Below, piece after piece: positions 8,339-17,931 of a DNA stretch of 64,000 bases. How positions within the stretch are numbered: the first letter of the stretch is position 1; the number at the start of each line of letters is the position of its first letter. The DNA is from [Mycobacterium] fortunisiensis. GTDB lineage: Bacteria > Actinomycetota > Actinomycetes > Mycobacteriales > Mycobacteriaceae. Where the stretch lies: positions 248,001-312,000 of the forward strand of contig NZ_VOMB01000016.1 of assembly GCF_019050325.1 (NCBI RefSeq). Reading direction: 5' to 3'. The position numbers and the translations under genes are program-made. Under the pieces are notes generated by a model that saw only the letters and a program-made list of their open reading frames with translations, was not told the origin of the DNA and did no database searches.

Positions 8339-9145
8339 ATGTCGTGGCCGCCTCGTACGGTGATCCGGAGATCGTCCGGACTCCGCACCCTGGAATCCGC
8401 GCTGTATCGCAACGGACTGGGGCCGGTGGCCGGGGTGGACGAAGTGGGCCGGGGGGCCTGTGCCGGACCGCTGGTGGTGGCGGCCTGCGTGCTCGGTCCC
8501 AACCGGATGGACAGTCTGGCCTCGCTCGACGATTCCAAGAAGTTGGTTGAGCGTGAGCGCGAGCGCCTGTTCCCACTGATCCGCCGCTACGCCGTGGCCT
8601 ACCACGTGGTGTTCATTCCGTCCGAGGAAGTGGACCGACTCGGTGTGCACAAGGCCAACATCGAGGGCATGCGCCGGGCGGTGGCGGGACTGTCGGTGCG
8701 CCCCGGCTACGTGTTGTCGGACGGGTTCAGGGTTCCGGGTCTGGCGGTGCCGTCCCTGCCGGTGATCGGGGGTGATGCCGCGGCGGCCTGCATCGCGGCG
8801 GCCAGTGTGTTGGCCAAGGTCAGTCGTGACCGGTTGATGGTCGAGATGGAGCGCCATCATCCCGGCTACGGGTTCGCCGAGCACAAGGGATACAGCACGC
8901 CGGCGCATACCGCGGCGTTGGTGGAGTTGGGGCCGTGTGTGCAGCACCGCCACTCGTATGTGAACGTGCGGCGGGCCGCGGAGACGACTGACGTGCGGCG
9001 GGCCGCAGAGACGGTGGACGTGCGGCGGGCGGTGGAAACCGCCGGGGTGCCGCGCGATGTGGCACCAATGCGGCATGCTGAGGCGACGTACGCAAAGATG
9101 GAAGCCAGGGTATCCGGACAACCAGAAGGACAGCAGACCAGATGA
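8339..9145 (+). CDS. rnhB: Ribonuclease HII
   Basis: A 268-residue RNase HII that nicks RNA-DNA hybrids and misincorporated ribonucleotides. The catalytic region is [15 protein letters not shown] (Asp34, Glu35), with LSDGF and [19 protein letters not shown] further on. ATG at 8339 gives the [10 protein letters not shown] start seen in mycobacterial homologues; an upstream GTG at 8321 is possible. The last 60 residues lie beyond the catalytic core and contain three 9-residue repeats (residues 210-236). The stop overlaps the next start as ATGA, implying translational coupling. Confidence 0.94.
   Translation: MSWPPRTVIRRSSGLRTLESALYRNGLGPVAGVDEVGRGACAGPLVVAACVLGPNRMDSLASLDDSKKLVERERERLFPLIRRYAVAYHVVFIPSEEVDRLGVHKANIEGMRRAVAGLSVRPGYVLSDGFRVPGLAVPSLPVIGGDAAAACIAAASVLAKVSRDRLMVEMERHHPGYGFAEHKGYSTPAHTAALVELGPCVQHRHSYVNVRRAAETTDVRRAAETVDVRRAVETAGVPRDVAPMRHAEATYAKMEARVSGQPEGQQTR
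8966..9046 (+). repeat. Three 27-bp tandem repeats inside rnhB
   Basis: Three in-frame 27-bp units (8966-8992, 8993-9019, 9020-9046) encode [18 protein letters not shown] and VRRAVETAG. They lie in the non-catalytic C-terminal tail of RNase HII, so copy number could vary between strains without loss of the enzyme core. Confidence 0.9.
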
Positions 9146-9447
9146 GCGCCGAGGATCTCGAGAAGTACGAAACCGAGATGGAGCTCTCGCTGTACCGCGA
9201 ATACAAGGACATCGTCGGGCAGTTCAGCTACGTCGTGGAGACCGAGCGGCGGTTCTACCTGGCCAACAGTGTGGAGTTGATTCCGCGTAACTCCGAGGGC
9301 GAGGTCTATTTCGAGCTGCGGCTCGCCGATGCCTGGGTGTGGGACATGTACCGGCCGGCCCGGTTCGTCAAGCAGGTGCGGGTGATCACGTTCAAGGACG
9401 TGAACATCGAGGAAGTCGAAAAACCCGAACTGCGGCTGCCGGAGTAG
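9142..9447 (+). CDS. DUF2469 family protein
   Basis: A 101-residue acidic protein of unknown function, conserved in actinobacteria next to rnhB (Rv2901c position). The sequence is compact, with an N-terminal acidic helix ([20 protein letters not shown]), a central aromatic-rich segment ([19 protein letters not shown]) and no signal peptide or membrane helix. ATG overlaps the rnhB stop codon by four bases, so the two are co-translated. No catalytic motif is evident. Confidence 0.88.
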   Translation: MSAEDLEKYETEMELSLYREYKDIVGQFSYVVETERRFYLANSVELIPRNSEGEVYFELRLADAWVWDMYRPARFVKQVRVITFKDVNIEEVEKPELRLPE

Positions 9448-9453
9448 TACGAC

Positions 9454-10677
9454 GTGACCAGTCGGGCCGAGGAGATACTCGTCGGGTTGCCCGGCGTGCG
9501 GGACTGGCAGGAAGCGTTGTACCGGGACCTGCATCAGCACCCGGAACTGTCACACCGGGAAGAGCGTACGGCCGGCATCGTCGCTGCACGTCTGGCCGAG
9601 TCGGGATTTCAGGTCCATGAGGGTGTCGGGGGCACCGGCGTGGTAGGGATTCTCCGTAACGGCGAGGGCCCCGGGGTCCTGCTGCGGGCTGATATGGACG
9701 CGTTGCCGGTGGGGGAGAACACTGGCCTGCCGTATGCGAGCGCGGTGCCGGGGGTCATGCACGCGTGTGGCCATGACGTCCACGTGGCCTGCCTGTTGGG
9801 TGCGGCCGAACTGTTCGCCCGCGCAACACAATCCTGGCGCGGCACCCTGGTGGCGTTGTTCCAGCCGGCCGAGGAGGTCGGCGACGGTGCCCGCGGGATG
9901 GTCGATGACGGGCTGGCCGAGTTGGTCGGCCGGCTCGACGTGGCATTGGCGCAGCATGTTCTGCCGGCACCGGCCGGTTGGGTGGGTACTCGGCGTGGGC
10001 CGGTGCTGACGGCCGCGGACAGTATCCGGGTGACGGTCCACGGCCGGGGCGGGCACGGGTCGATGCCGCAGGCCACGGTCGATCCTGTGGTGCTGGCGGC
10101 GATGATCGTGATCCGGTTGCAGACCATCGTGTCGCGGGAGGTCGGTGCGACGGACGCGGTGGTGTTGACGGTCGGGAGCATTCAGGCCGGCACGAAGAGC
10201 AATGTGATCAGCGACCATGCGGTGCTGGAGCTCAATTTGCGTACCTATGATCCGTCGGTGCGTACCGCGGTGCTCGACGCGATCCGGCGCATCGTCGTGG
10301 CCGAATGCCAGGCGTCGGACTCGCCGAGGCCGCCCGAATTCGAGTTCTACGACAGCTTTCCGCTGACCGTCAACGACGCTGCGGTGACGGATCGTGTCGA
10401 GGCCGCATTCGGTGAGTATTTCGGCGACCGTGCGCAGACCATGCCGGCCGGGTCGGCCAGTGAGGATTTCGGCGATATCCCGACGGCACTGGGAATCCCT
10501 TACAGCTACTGGGGCTTTGGCGGTGTCGACGAGCAGGCGTACCGCGCGGCGGTCGAGGCCGGGCGGATCGGTGCCGATATTCCGGTCAATCACTCGCCAC
10601 GGTTCGCCCCGCTGATCCAGCCGACGTTGGATACCGGCACCCAGGCCCTGGTGGTGGCTGCGCTCAATTGGCTTTAG
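9454..10677 (+). CDS. M20-family amidohydrolase
   Basis: A 407-residue cytoplasmic metal-dependent hydrolase of the M20D (hippurate hydrolase / IAA-amino-acid hydrolase / N-acyl amino acid amidohydrolase) group. Metal-site motifs are present: RADMDALPV, MHACGHDVH, QPAEEVGDGARGM and, in the C-terminal catalytic half, SASEDFG. The middle segment RVTVHGRGGHGSMPQ marks the lid domain. The start is GTG at 9454, six bases after the previous stop, so it may be read from the same transcript. Substrate is unknown. It overlaps the convergent dienelactone hydrolase gene by 14 bp. Confidence 0.85.
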   Translation: MTSRAEEILVGLPGVRDWQEALYRDLHQHPELSHREERTAGIVAARLAESGFQVHEGVGGTGVVGILRNGEGPGVLLRADMDALPVGENTGLPYASAVPGVMHACGHDVHVACLLGAAELFARATQSWRGTLVALFQPAEEVGDGARGMVDDGLAELVGRLDVALAQHVLPAPAGWVGTRRGPVLTAADSIRVTVHGRGGHGSMPQATVDPVVLAAMIVIRLQTIVSREVGATDAVVLTVGSIQAGTKSNVISDHAVLELNLRTYDPSVRTAVLDAIRRIVVAECQASDSPRPPEFEFYDSFPLTVNDAAVTDRVEAAFGEYFGDRAQTMPAGSASEDFGDIPTALGIPYSYWGFGGVDEQAYRAAVEAGRIGADIPVNHSPRFAPLIQPTLDTGTQALVVAALNWL

Positions 10678-11368
10678 TGCGTAGGTGTTCGCCGAAGAAG
10701 GTGAACACCCGGGACCAGGCATCGGTGCTGGCGGCTTCGTCGTAGCCGAACCCGGTGATGCGCATCAGCGATTGTCCGGGGAGTTGGTTGGCAAAGCTGT
10801 GACCGGCCCGGGGATACACCTTGATGTCGGCTGGAATATGTTTGTCGGCAACGATTTTGCGCAGTCGTGCCGGCGCGCCGATGCCCAGCGGATCACGACG
10901 GCCGAAGCTCGCCACGATGGGGCAGGACGCGTCCAGCGTTTCGTCGAGGTGGCGGGGCAGCGGTGTGCCGTAGAACGGTGCTGCCGCGGCGAATCCTTTG
11001 GGCCCCATGATGAGTGCGAACTGACCGCCCATGCAGAACCCGGCGATACCGACGGCTCCGCTGCACTGATCGTGTGCCAGCAGATGGTCGCGGGCGGCGA
11101 GGATGTCGTCGAGGGCTCGGCCGCGCTGGGTCAGCAATTCGCGGAAGACCCGGGTGATGCAGCGGGCCCGGCCGCCCCGGGAGTACAGGTTCGGCGTGAT
11201 GGCCAGGTAGCCGGCCGCGGCGATCCGGTCCGAGACCGCCTCGTTGTCGGGCCCGTAGCCGATGGCGTCGTGGATCACCACCACGCCGGGCCACGGCCCG
11301 GTTCCCTGGGGAATGCCCAGGAGCGCGTCGATCGAACCGTCGGGGGTGGGCAGCGAGATCGTGGTCAC
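10664..11368 (-). CDS. Dienelactone hydrolase family protein
   Basis: A 234-residue alpha/beta hydrolase of the dienelactone hydrolase family. The nucleophile motif is GFCMGG (Cys as nucleophile, as in true dienelactone hydrolases), with the acid expected in the SFGRRDPLG region and His in RAGHSFAN. No signal peptide. It lies just downstream of selO on the same strand with 18 bp between, so they may be cotranscribed. The natural substrate cannot be deduced; the family also contains general esterases. Confidence 0.83.
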   Translation of the reverse strand: MTTISLPTPDGSIDALLGIPQGTGPWPGVVVIHDAIGYGPDNEAVSDRIAAAGYLAITPNLYSRGGRARCITRVFRELLTQRGRALDDILAARDHLLAHDQCSGAVGIAGFCMGGQFALIMGPKGFAAAAPFYGTPLPRHLDETLDASCPIVASFGRRDPLGIGAPARLRKIVADKHIPADIKVYPRAGHSFANQLPGQSLMRITGFGYDEAASTDAWSRVFTFFGEHLRTKAN

Positions 11369-11386
11369 CTCACCGAATGTAGTGGC

Positions 11387-12841
11387 TCACGTGCCGCAGA
11401 AGGTTCGGTAGTGGCCGAATTCGGGCGGAGCGGGTGCGGCGTAGCGGTCCAGCCCCGCGCGTTCGTCGTAGGGGGCGGCCAGGATGTCTGCCAGCTGTTG
11501 CAGCGGTTGGAGATCGCCGTCGGTTGCGGCGGCCAGGGCTTCCTCGACGAGGTGGTTGCGCGGAATGTAGAGCGGGTTGACCCGGTCCATCGCCTCGGGG
11601 TCGGGGTGCAGGGCGCGCCACCGCGGCAACCACGCGTCGATGCCGGCCGGCAGCGGCCGGTCGGTGCCGCGCAGTACCTGGGCCAGGTGCCGGAAGGTAG
11701 TGGTGTAGTCGAAGCTGTTCTGCTGCAACAAGGTGAGCAGGTCGTCGAACAGTGGCCGGATGGTTGTGACGTCGATGTCGGAGGCCAGGCCGAGCTTGGT
11801 CCGCATGCCTGCCAACCAGGCGTCGTCGAACTGGCCGCCGAACCGGCCGAGGGATTCGGTGGCCAGCGCCACCGCCTCCTGATCGTCGTCGGCGATCAGG
11901 GGCAGCAGGGTTTCGCCGAAGCGGGCCAGATTCCACTGGGCGACCGCGGGTTGATTGCCGTAGGCGTAGCGGCCGCCGTGGTCGATCGAGCTGAAAACCG
12001 TTGCCGGGTGGTAGCTGTCCATGAACGCGCACGGCCCGTAGTCGATCGTCTCACCGGAGATGGTCATGTTGTCGGTGTTCATCACCCCGTGGACGAAGCC
12101 GACCAGCATCCACTGCGCCAGCAGCCTGGCCTGCACGGTGATCACGGCCTGATACAGCGCCAGGTACCGGTTCTCGGCTGCGGCGGCGTCGGGATGGTGC
12201 CGGTCGATGGCATGGTCGGCGAGGCGGCGCAGCAGATCCAGATCGTCTGCGGCCCGGCAGTATTGGGCCGCGTACTCGAAGCTGCCCACCCGCAGGTGGC
12301 TGCCGGCGACGCGGGCCAGGACCGCCCCGGGCAACCGGGTCTCGCGCGCTACGGCGCGACCGGTGGCCACCACGGCCAGCGACCGGGTGGTCGGAATTCC
12401 CAGCGCATGCATCGCCTCGCTGACGAGGTACTCCCGCAGCATCGGCCCGACCACTGCCAGTCCGTCGCCGCCCCGGGCGAACGGGGTGCGTCCGGATCCT
12501 TTGAGATGCAGATCGCGCTCTCGGCCACCGGGCCCGGAGAATTCGCCGAGCAGCAGGGCGCGGCCATCGCCCAGGCGGGGGACGAACCCGCCGAACTGAT
12601 GCCCGGAGTATGCCTGCGCCACCGGGGTGGCTCCGTCGGGTATGGCGGTGCCCACCAACAGGCCCATACCGTCGGGGCTGCGCAGCCAGGTCGGATCGAG
12701 GCCGAGTTCGGCGGCCAGCGGTTCGTTGAGGATCAACAATCGCGGCACCGGGGCAGGTTCGGCCTGCCAGGCGACCGCCATCTCGGGCAACTCCCGCGCG
12801 AAGCGGTTGTCCAGGATGGCCGTCTGTGGCGTCGCACTCAC
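11387..12841 (-). CDS. selO: Protein adenylyltransferase SelO
   Basis: A 484-residue SelO (YdiU/UPF0061) pseudokinase, a family shown to transfer AMP to proteins and tied to redox stress. Key elements are visible: Lys114 in [17 protein letters not shown], the HGVMNTDN catalytic loop (residues 251-258) and the DFG-like Asp267 in TIDYGP. The protein ends Phe-Cys-Gly-Thr, so a Cys sits third from the end, where selenoprotein SelO members carry Sec. Gene order (DUF2237 gene, selO, dienelactone hydrolase gene on one strand) suggests an operon. Confidence 0.93.
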   Translation of the reverse strand: MSATPQTAILDNRFARELPEMAVAWQAEPAPVPRLLILNEPLAAELGLDPTWLRSPDGMGLLVGTAIPDGATPVAQAYSGHQFGGFVPRLGDGRALLLGEFSGPGGRERDLHLKGSGRTPFARGGDGLAVVGPMLREYLVSEAMHALGIPTTRSLAVVATGRAVARETRLPGAVLARVAGSHLRVGSFEYAAQYCRAADDLDLLRRLADHAIDRHHPDAAAAENRYLALYQAVITVQARLLAQWMLVGFVHGVMNTDNMTISGETIDYGPCAFMDSYHPATVFSSIDHGGRYAYGNQPAVAQWNLARFGETLLPLIADDDQEAVALATESLGRFGGQFDDAWLAGMRTKLGLASDIDVTTIRPLFDDLLTLLQQNSFDYTTTFRHLAQVLRGTDRPLPAGIDAWLPRWRALHPDPEAMDRVNPLYIPRNHLVEEALAAATDGDLQPLQQLADILAAPYDERAGLDRYAAPAPPEFGHYRTFCGT

Positions 12842-12860
12842 GCCACGAGCCTACGGAGCC

Positions 12861-13247
12861 TCACAGGCTGCCCAGGTCGTCGGGCACATCGACGGCGTAT
12901 TGCCGAAGCACCGCCAGCGGCACGATGTCCAGCGTGCGCTCATGGGTGGCCGCCAGCACCACTGGTGCCGCGTGTCCGTCTTCGTGGGCACGCAGCCAGT
13001 TCGCGGCGGTGACGCACCAGCGGTCCCCCGGCATCAGACCCGGGAAGCGAAACTGCGGAGCCGGCGTGGACAGGTCGTTGCCGATCGAGCGTTGGTGTTC
13101 GAGGAATTCAGCGGTGACGACGGCGCAGATGGTGTGCCGGCCCAGGTCGGCATCGCCGGTTGAGCAGCAGCCATCGCGGTAGAAGCCGGTGAGCGGGTCC
13201 GTGCCGCACTCTTGCAGTGGTTCGCCGAGAACGTTGCGATCTGCCAT
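12861..13247 (-). CDS. DUF2237 family protein
   Basis: A 128-residue cytoplasmic protein of the DUF2237 family, function unknown. Typical features are the N-terminal NVLGEPLQECGTDPLTGFYRDGCC, a phrase found across the family, then HTICAVVTAEFLEHQRSIGNDLSTP and PGDRWCVTAANWL. The conserved Cys pairs could bind metal or be redox-active, but this is only inference. It is four bases from the end of the PucR gene upstream on the same strand and precedes selO by 19 bp. Confidence 0.85.
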   Translation of the reverse strand: MADRNVLGEPLQECGTDPLTGFYRDGCCSTGDADLGRHTICAVVTAEFLEHQRSIGNDLSTPAPQFRFPGLMPGDRWCVTAANWLRAHEDGHAAPVVLAATHERTLDIVPLAVLRQYAVDVPDDLGSL

Positions 13248-13251
13248 CTCA

Positions 13252-14868
13252 TCAGTATGGGTTCAGCCTGACGGATCCTGGACGCGCGCTGCGCCGCGCG
13301 TCCAGGATGAGCAGCGCCACGTGCAGGGAGGTCATCGACTCGCCGTCGTCGAGGTTGACGCCGAGCCGACGTTCGATCGAGGCGAGCCGGCTGTACAGCG
13401 CCGGTCGGCTCAGGTGGAATCGCTTGGCCAGCGCGGACTTGTTGCCCGCGAGTTCCAGGTAGCCGCGCAGCACGGCCAGCTCGTCGCTGCCATGGGCGGC
13501 ATCGTGCCTCAGCAATGCCTTGAGCTCGGTCTCGGCGAAGGCCTGGACCCGTGGATCGTCGTACAGCAGGGTGATCAGGCCGCGCAGCCGAACGTCGGAG
13601 GCCCGGACGAACGGTCGGGGCAGATTCGGCATCGACGCCGCGACCTCGGCGACGTGTGCAGCTTCCGGTAACCCGTGCACGGCATCGGCGAACCCGGCCG
13701 CGCCGGTCCCGAGCGCAACGACGGTGTTGGTATCGGTGTCGCCGCCGCGCGCGACGGCTTCATGCCAACTCTCGGCCAGCCGGCGCAGGGTCGCGTCGGC
13801 GTCGAGCCCGCGGCGCACATCGAGCGCCAGCACCAGGCCGATCTCCCCGTCCCGGCGGATGGTGCAGATCGCGCTGTGGCCTTGGGATTTCACACCGTGG
13901 GTGACCGCGTCGAGTACGGCGATGTTGCGGCGTTGGGTGGCGACCGGATCGAGCCGGTCCGCAGGGGCGCCGGCGCGGACCGTGACCGGCAGAAACCGGC
14001 TGCTGCGGCGCAGGCCGAGGGCCAGGGCACGGGCGTCGGCATCCCGGTCGTCGATGCGTCCGCCCAGCACGTCGTCGATCAACCCGCTCTGGGCCTGATG
14101 TTCGAGACCCGACCGGTCCCGCTCGGCCATCCGGCGCAGCGCCAGTGCCTGCGCGGCGCGTTCCAGCACCATCGTGGTCTTGGCCGCGGCGGCCGGGGTG
14201 TGCGGGACGATCAGCCGCCCCCATTCCTCGGTGCGGGGCCCGACCGGGGTGGTGACCCAGGGTTCGGTCATGGCCCGGGACCGGCGTTGCCAGTCGACGA
14301 GCACCGCGGTGGCCGGTTGGTTGCAGGGCGAGACTGCCAGCACGTGATGCGACAGATCCTCCAGCACCACCGACTCGTCGATCAGCTCGGCGGCGGCGCG
14401 GACGATATCGGCCATCGCCGGGCGCTTCATGCTCAGCGTGGTGAAGATCTGGTGGACCCGGTGGGCAAACTCCAGTTCCCCGTACTGGTCGGCGACGATG
14501 AGCCGGTGCACCGCCTCGGTGACTTTGACGAACCGGGTCTGCCGGTGCAGCACCACCAGCGCCAGGCCCAGGCTCTGCGCGATCGCTCCGACGTCGTCGG
14601 GAAGCGAGTCGATGCGGGTGCCCAGTTCCACGACCACACCGACCGCCCCCGCGTCCCGCATCCGGCGGAGGTAGTCGTGCGGGGCGGCGCGCAACGCCGC
14701 GCCGGTGGTGAGCACCAGTTCGCCGCCCTCGAGCAGGCCCGCCAGGTCGGACATGTCGCTGACGTGTACCCAGCGCACGGGGCGGTCCAGCTGCTCGGCG
14801 CTGAGCACCGTGGGTTCGCCGGCCTGCACCACCGGCAGACCCACGATGTCGCGCACCGTCGGGATCAT
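13252..14868 (-). CDS. PucR-family transcriptional regulator
   Basis: A 538-residue regulator. It has the N-terminal PucR sensor domain (residues about 5-125: TVRDIVGLPVVQAG, RWVHVSDMSDLAGLL), a middle GGDEF-related region, and a C-terminal PucR-type HTH (about 465-530: LAGNKSALAKRFHLSRPALYSRLASIERRLG). The family typically activates catabolic genes in response to their substrate, for example purines. It is divergent from the semialdehyde dehydrogenase/aminotransferase pair and is the obvious candidate regulator of that pair. ATG at 14868 is preferred over a TTG six bases upstream. Confidence 0.88.
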   Translation of the reverse strand: MIPTVRDIVGLPVVQAGEPTVLSAEQLDRPVRWVHVSDMSDLAGLLEGGELVLTTGAALRAAPHDYLRRMRDAGAVGVVVELGTRIDSLPDDVGAIAQSLGLALVVLHRQTRFVKVTEAVHRLIVADQYGELEFAHRVHQIFTTLSMKRPAMADIVRAAAELIDESVVLEDLSHHVLAVSPCNQPATAVLVDWQRRSRAMTEPWVTTPVGPRTEEWGRLIVPHTPAAAAKTTMVLERAAQALALRRMAERDRSGLEHQAQSGLIDDVLGGRIDDRDADARALALGLRRSSRFLPVTVRAGAPADRLDPVATQRRNIAVLDAVTHGVKSQGHSAICTIRRDGEIGLVLALDVRRGLDADATLRRLAESWHEAVARGGDTDTNTVVALGTGAAGFADAVHGLPEAAHVAEVAASMPNLPRPFVRASDVRLRGLITLLYDDPRVQAFAETELKALLRHDAAHGSDELAVLRGYLELAGNKSALAKRFHLSRPALYSRLASIERRLGVNLDDGESMTSLHVALLILDARRSARPGSVRLNPY

Positions 14869-14976
14869 TGACAAAGTGTATGAAATTTCGTGGCGGAAGT
14901 TACATATTGTCGGGACGGATCGTGCCGATTCCGGGCCAGAGTGGGAGTCCTGTCACCTCGAAGGAAGGTCGTACCC
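14869..14976. promoter_or_regulatory. Divergent promoter region between PucR gene and mmsA-like gene
   Basis: An AT-rich 108-bp control region. It holds the palindrome GAAATTTC at 14882-14889 and an AT-rich TTACATATTGT around 14905-14916. The mmsA ribosome site AAGGAAGG is near 14961. A PucR-type regulator probably binds here; no exact operator is claimed. Confidence 0.45.
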
Positions 14977-16479
14977 ATGAGCAACGTCATCCAGCACTGG
15001 CGCAACGGCAAGGTCTTCGCCGGCACGTCGGCCGCCACCGCCCCGGTGACCAATCCGGCGACCGGCGCGGTGACCGGCGAAGTGGCGCTGGCCGGCGTGG
15101 ACGACGCCCGTGCGGTGATCGAGGCCGCGGCGGCGGCGTTTCCGGCTTGGCGGGACGCGTCGCTGGCCAAGCGCACCACGGTGCTGTTCGCTTTCCGCGA
15201 GTTGCTCAACCAGCGGAAGCACGAACTCGCCGAGATCATCACCAGCGAGCACGGCAAGGTGCTCTCCGACGCGCTCGGTGAGGTCAGCCGCGGGCTCGAG
15301 GTCGTCGAATTCGCCTGTGGTATCCCGAATCTGCTCAAGGGTGGGTTCACCGAGAACGCCTCCACGAAGGTCGATGTGCACTCGGTGCTGCAGCCGCTGG
15401 GGCCGGTCGCGGTCATCTCACCGTTCAACTTCCCGGCCATGGTGCCGATGTGGTTCTTCCCGATCGCGATCGCCGCGGGCAACACCGTGGTGCTCAAGCC
15501 CTCGGAGAAGGACCCGAGCGCCTCGCTGTGGATGGCGCGGCTGTGGGCTGAGGCCGGCCTGCCCGACGGGGTGTTCAACGTGCTGCAGGGAGACAAGGCC
15601 GCCGTCGACGAACTGCTGACCAACGCCAAGATCAAGGCGGTGTCCTTCGTCGGATCGACCCCGATCGCCCAGTACGTGTATGCCACCGCCACCGCGGCGG
15701 GCAAGCGGGTGCAGGCCCTGGGCGGGGCCAAGAACCACGCGGTGATCCTGCCCGATGCCGACCTGGACCTGGCCGCCGACGCCATGGTCAACGCCGGCTT
15801 CGGCTCGGCAGGCGAGCGGTGCATGGCGATCTCGGCGGCAGTGGCCGTGGGTCCGATCGCCGACGAGCTGGTGGCCAAGATCGCCGAGCGGGCCAGCACC
15901 ATCAAAACCGGTGACGGGACCAAGGATTCGGACATGGGTCCCCTGGTCACCAAGGCGCACCGGGACAAGGTGGCCGCCTACATCGACGCCGGCGAGGCTG
16001 ACGGGGCCAAGGTGGTGGTCGACGGTCGTACCGTGCTGGACGGGGCCGGCCAACGGGATTCGGCCGGGTTCTGGCTGGGCCCGACCCTGCTGGACAACGT
16101 CACGCCGGAGATGAGCGTGTACACCGACGAGATCTTCGGGCCGGTGCTCGCGGTGCTGCGCGTCGAAACCTACGACCAGGCACTGGAATTGATCAACAGT
16201 AATCCTTACGGCAACGGCACCGCGATCTTCACCAATGACGGCGGCGCGGCCCGACGCTTCCAGAACGAGGTCGAGGTCGGCATGGTCGGCATCAATGTCC
16301 CGATCCCGGTTCCGATGTCCTACTACAGCTTTGGCGGGTGGAAGGCCTCGCTGTTCGGTGACAGCCACGCCCACGGCGCCGAAGGCGTGCACTTCTTCAC
16401 CCGCACCAAAGCCATCACCACCCGCTGGCTGGACCCCTCCCATGGCGGTATCAACCTCGGGTTCCCCGAGAACAAGTGA
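14977..16479 (+). CDS. mmsA: CoA-acylating methylmalonate-semialdehyde dehydrogenase
   Basis: A 500-residue aldehyde dehydrogenase-fold enzyme converting (methyl)malonate semialdehyde plus CoA and NAD to propionyl- or acetyl-CoA and CO2. Catalytic Cys282 lies in GSAGERCMAIS. The general-base Glu of ordinary aldehyde dehydrogenases is missing (QALGGAKNH instead of ELGGK), which fits the CoA-acylating subfamily. The ATG follows an AAGGAAGG ribosome site. It is followed 13 bp later by an aminotransferase that can supply its substrate. Likely role: valine, beta-alanine or pyrimidine breakdown. Confidence 0.92.
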   Translation: MSNVIQHWRNGKVFAGTSAATAPVTNPATGAVTGEVALAGVDDARAVIEAAAAAFPAWRDASLAKRTTVLFAFRELLNQRKHELAEIITSEHGKVLSDALGEVSRGLEVVEFACGIPNLLKGGFTENASTKVDVHSVLQPLGPVAVISPFNFPAMVPMWFFPIAIAAGNTVVLKPSEKDPSASLWMARLWAEAGLPDGVFNVLQGDKAAVDELLTNAKIKAVSFVGSTPIAQYVYATATAAGKRVQALGGAKNHAVILPDADLDLAADAMVNAGFGSAGERCMAISAAVAVGPIADELVAKIAERASTIKTGDGTKDSDMGPLVTKAHRDKVAAYIDAGEADGAKVVVDGRTVLDGAGQRDSAGFWLGPTLLDNVTPEMSVYTDEIFGPVLAVLRVETYDQALELINSNPYGNGTAIFTNDGGAARRFQNEVEVGMVGINVPIPVPMSYYSFGGWKASLFGDSHAHGAEGVHFFTRTKAITTRWLDPSHGGINLGFPENK

Positions 16480-16492
16480 GAGAATTGCCGGC

Positions 16493-17878
16493 ATGACTGT
16501 GACCCAAACTCCTGCCGCGCTGCCCAACGGGTTGACCGTCGAGGCGGCGAAGGCCGAGGCCGCGCGGGCCTACGAACTCGACCGCGCACACGTGTTCCAC
16601 TCCTGGTCGGCGCAGGAGGAGATCTCGCCGATGACGATCACCGCCGCGCAGGGGTCGTATGTGTGGGACGGTGACGGCAACCGCCTGCTGGACTTCTCCT
16701 CTCAGATGGTCAACACCAACATCGGCCACCAGCATCCGAAAGTTGTTGCCGCCATTGCCGAGCAGGCTGCCAAGCTGTGCACGGTGGCCCCGCAGTACGC
16801 CAACGACGCGCGTTCGGAGGCGGCCCGGTTGATCGCCGAGCGCACTCCCGGGGAGCTCAACAAGATCTTCTTCACCAATGCCGGCGCGGACGCCGTCGAG
16901 CATGCGGTGCGGATGGCCCGGCTGCACACCGGGCGCTACAAGGTGCTTTCGCGGTACCGCTCGTACCACGGCGGCACGGACACCGCGGTCAACCTCACCG
17001 GTGACACCCGGCGCTGGCCCAACGACTACGGCAACAGCGGTGCAGTGCACTTCTTCGGACCGTTCCTGTACCGCTCACAGTTCCACGCCACCACCGAGGC
17101 CGAGGAGACCGAGCGGGCGTTGGCCCACCTCGAGCAGGTGGTGCGTATGGAAGGGCCGTCGACGATCGCCGCGATCATCCTGGAATCCATCCCGGGTACC
17201 GCCGGCATCATGGTGCCCCCGCCGGGGTACATGGCCGGGGTGCGCGAGATCTGCGACCGCTACGGCATCGTCTTCATCGCCGACGAGGTGATGGCCGGGT
17301 TCGGCCGCAGCGGAAAGTGGTTCTCCATCGACCACTTCGACGTCGTGCCCGACCTGCTGACCTTCGCCAAGGGGGTCAACTCGGGGTACGTCCCGCTCGG
17401 TGGGGTGGCGATCAGCCCGGCGATCTACGAAACGTTCGCCCACCGGGCCTACCCCGGTGGGCTCACCTACTCGGGGCACCCGCTGGCGTGTGCCGCAGCG
17501 GTCGCGACCATCAATGCGATGGCCGACGAAGCCATGGTGGAGAACGCGGAGAAGATCGGCGCCGAGGTGATCGGCCCCGGCCTGGCCGAGCTGGCCGCCA
17601 AACACCGCAGCGTCGGCGAGGTGCGCGGCGCCGGGGTGTTCTGGGCCGTCGAACTCGTCGCCGACCAGCAGACCCGCGAACCGCTGGCGCCCTACGGTGG
17701 GACCAGCCCGGCGATGGCCGCCCTGATCGGCGCGTGCAAGGCCAACGGGTTGCTGCCGTTCGCCAACTACAACCGCATCCACGTGGTGCCGCCGTGCAAC
17801 GTGACGGCCGACGAGGTGCGGGAGGGCCTGGCGATCCTCGACTCCGCGCTCGACGTCGCCGATCAGCACGCGAACTGA
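16493..17878 (+). CDS. Class III PLP-dependent aminotransferase (beta-alanine / 3-aminoisobutyrate type)
   Basis: A 461-residue class III omega-aminotransferase. PLP-site residues are Asp264 in FIADEVMAGFGRSG and the Schiff-base Lys293 in LTFAKGVNSGYVPLGG; the substrate-side motif SRYRSYHGGT is also present. Paired with the semialdehyde dehydrogenase and a PucR regulator, it most likely converts beta-alanine or 3-aminoisobutyrate to the semialdehyde used by its neighbour. This route is inferred from context; GABA or other omega-amino acids remain possible. Confidence 0.87.
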   Translation: MTVTQTPAALPNGLTVEAAKAEAARAYELDRAHVFHSWSAQEEISPMTITAAQGSYVWDGDGNRLLDFSSQMVNTNIGHQHPKVVAAIAEQAAKLCTVAPQYANDARSEAARLIAERTPGELNKIFFTNAGADAVEHAVRMARLHTGRYKVLSRYRSYHGGTDTAVNLTGDTRRWPNDYGNSGAVHFFGPFLYRSQFHATTEAEETERALAHLEQVVRMEGPSTIAAIILESIPGTAGIMVPPPGYMAGVREICDRYGIVFIADEVMAGFGRSGKWFSIDHFDVVPDLLTFAKGVNSGYVPLGGVAISPAIYETFAHRAYPGGLTYSGHPLACAAAVATINAMADEAMVENAEKIGAEVIGPGLAELAAKHRSVGEVRGAGVFWAVELVADQQTREPLAPYGGTSPAMAALIGACKANGLLPFANYNRIHVVPPCNVTADEVREGLAILDSALDVADQHAN

Positions 17879-17889
17879 CGTTCTGAGTT

Positions 17890-17928
17890 CGATGCCCGGC
17901 TCCGCAAAAGGAGCGCGGCCGGGCATCG
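17890..17928. terminator. Hairpin between convergent genes
   Basis: A perfect 11-bp inverted repeat, CGATGCCCGGC (17890-17900) and GCCGGGCATCG (17918-17928), with a 17-base loop. It lies between the stop codons of two convergent genes. There is no T-tract, so it would be a non-canonical terminator of the kind common in mycobacteria. Confidence 0.65.
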
Positions 17929-17931
17929 GCG

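Noticed and set aside
10685-13012. Long open frame (775 codons) on the + strand
   Set aside because: It is antisense to the dienelactone hydrolase and SelO genes, which have clear family motifs; the translated sequence shows only Gly/Val/Arg-rich filler typical of high-GC shadow frames.
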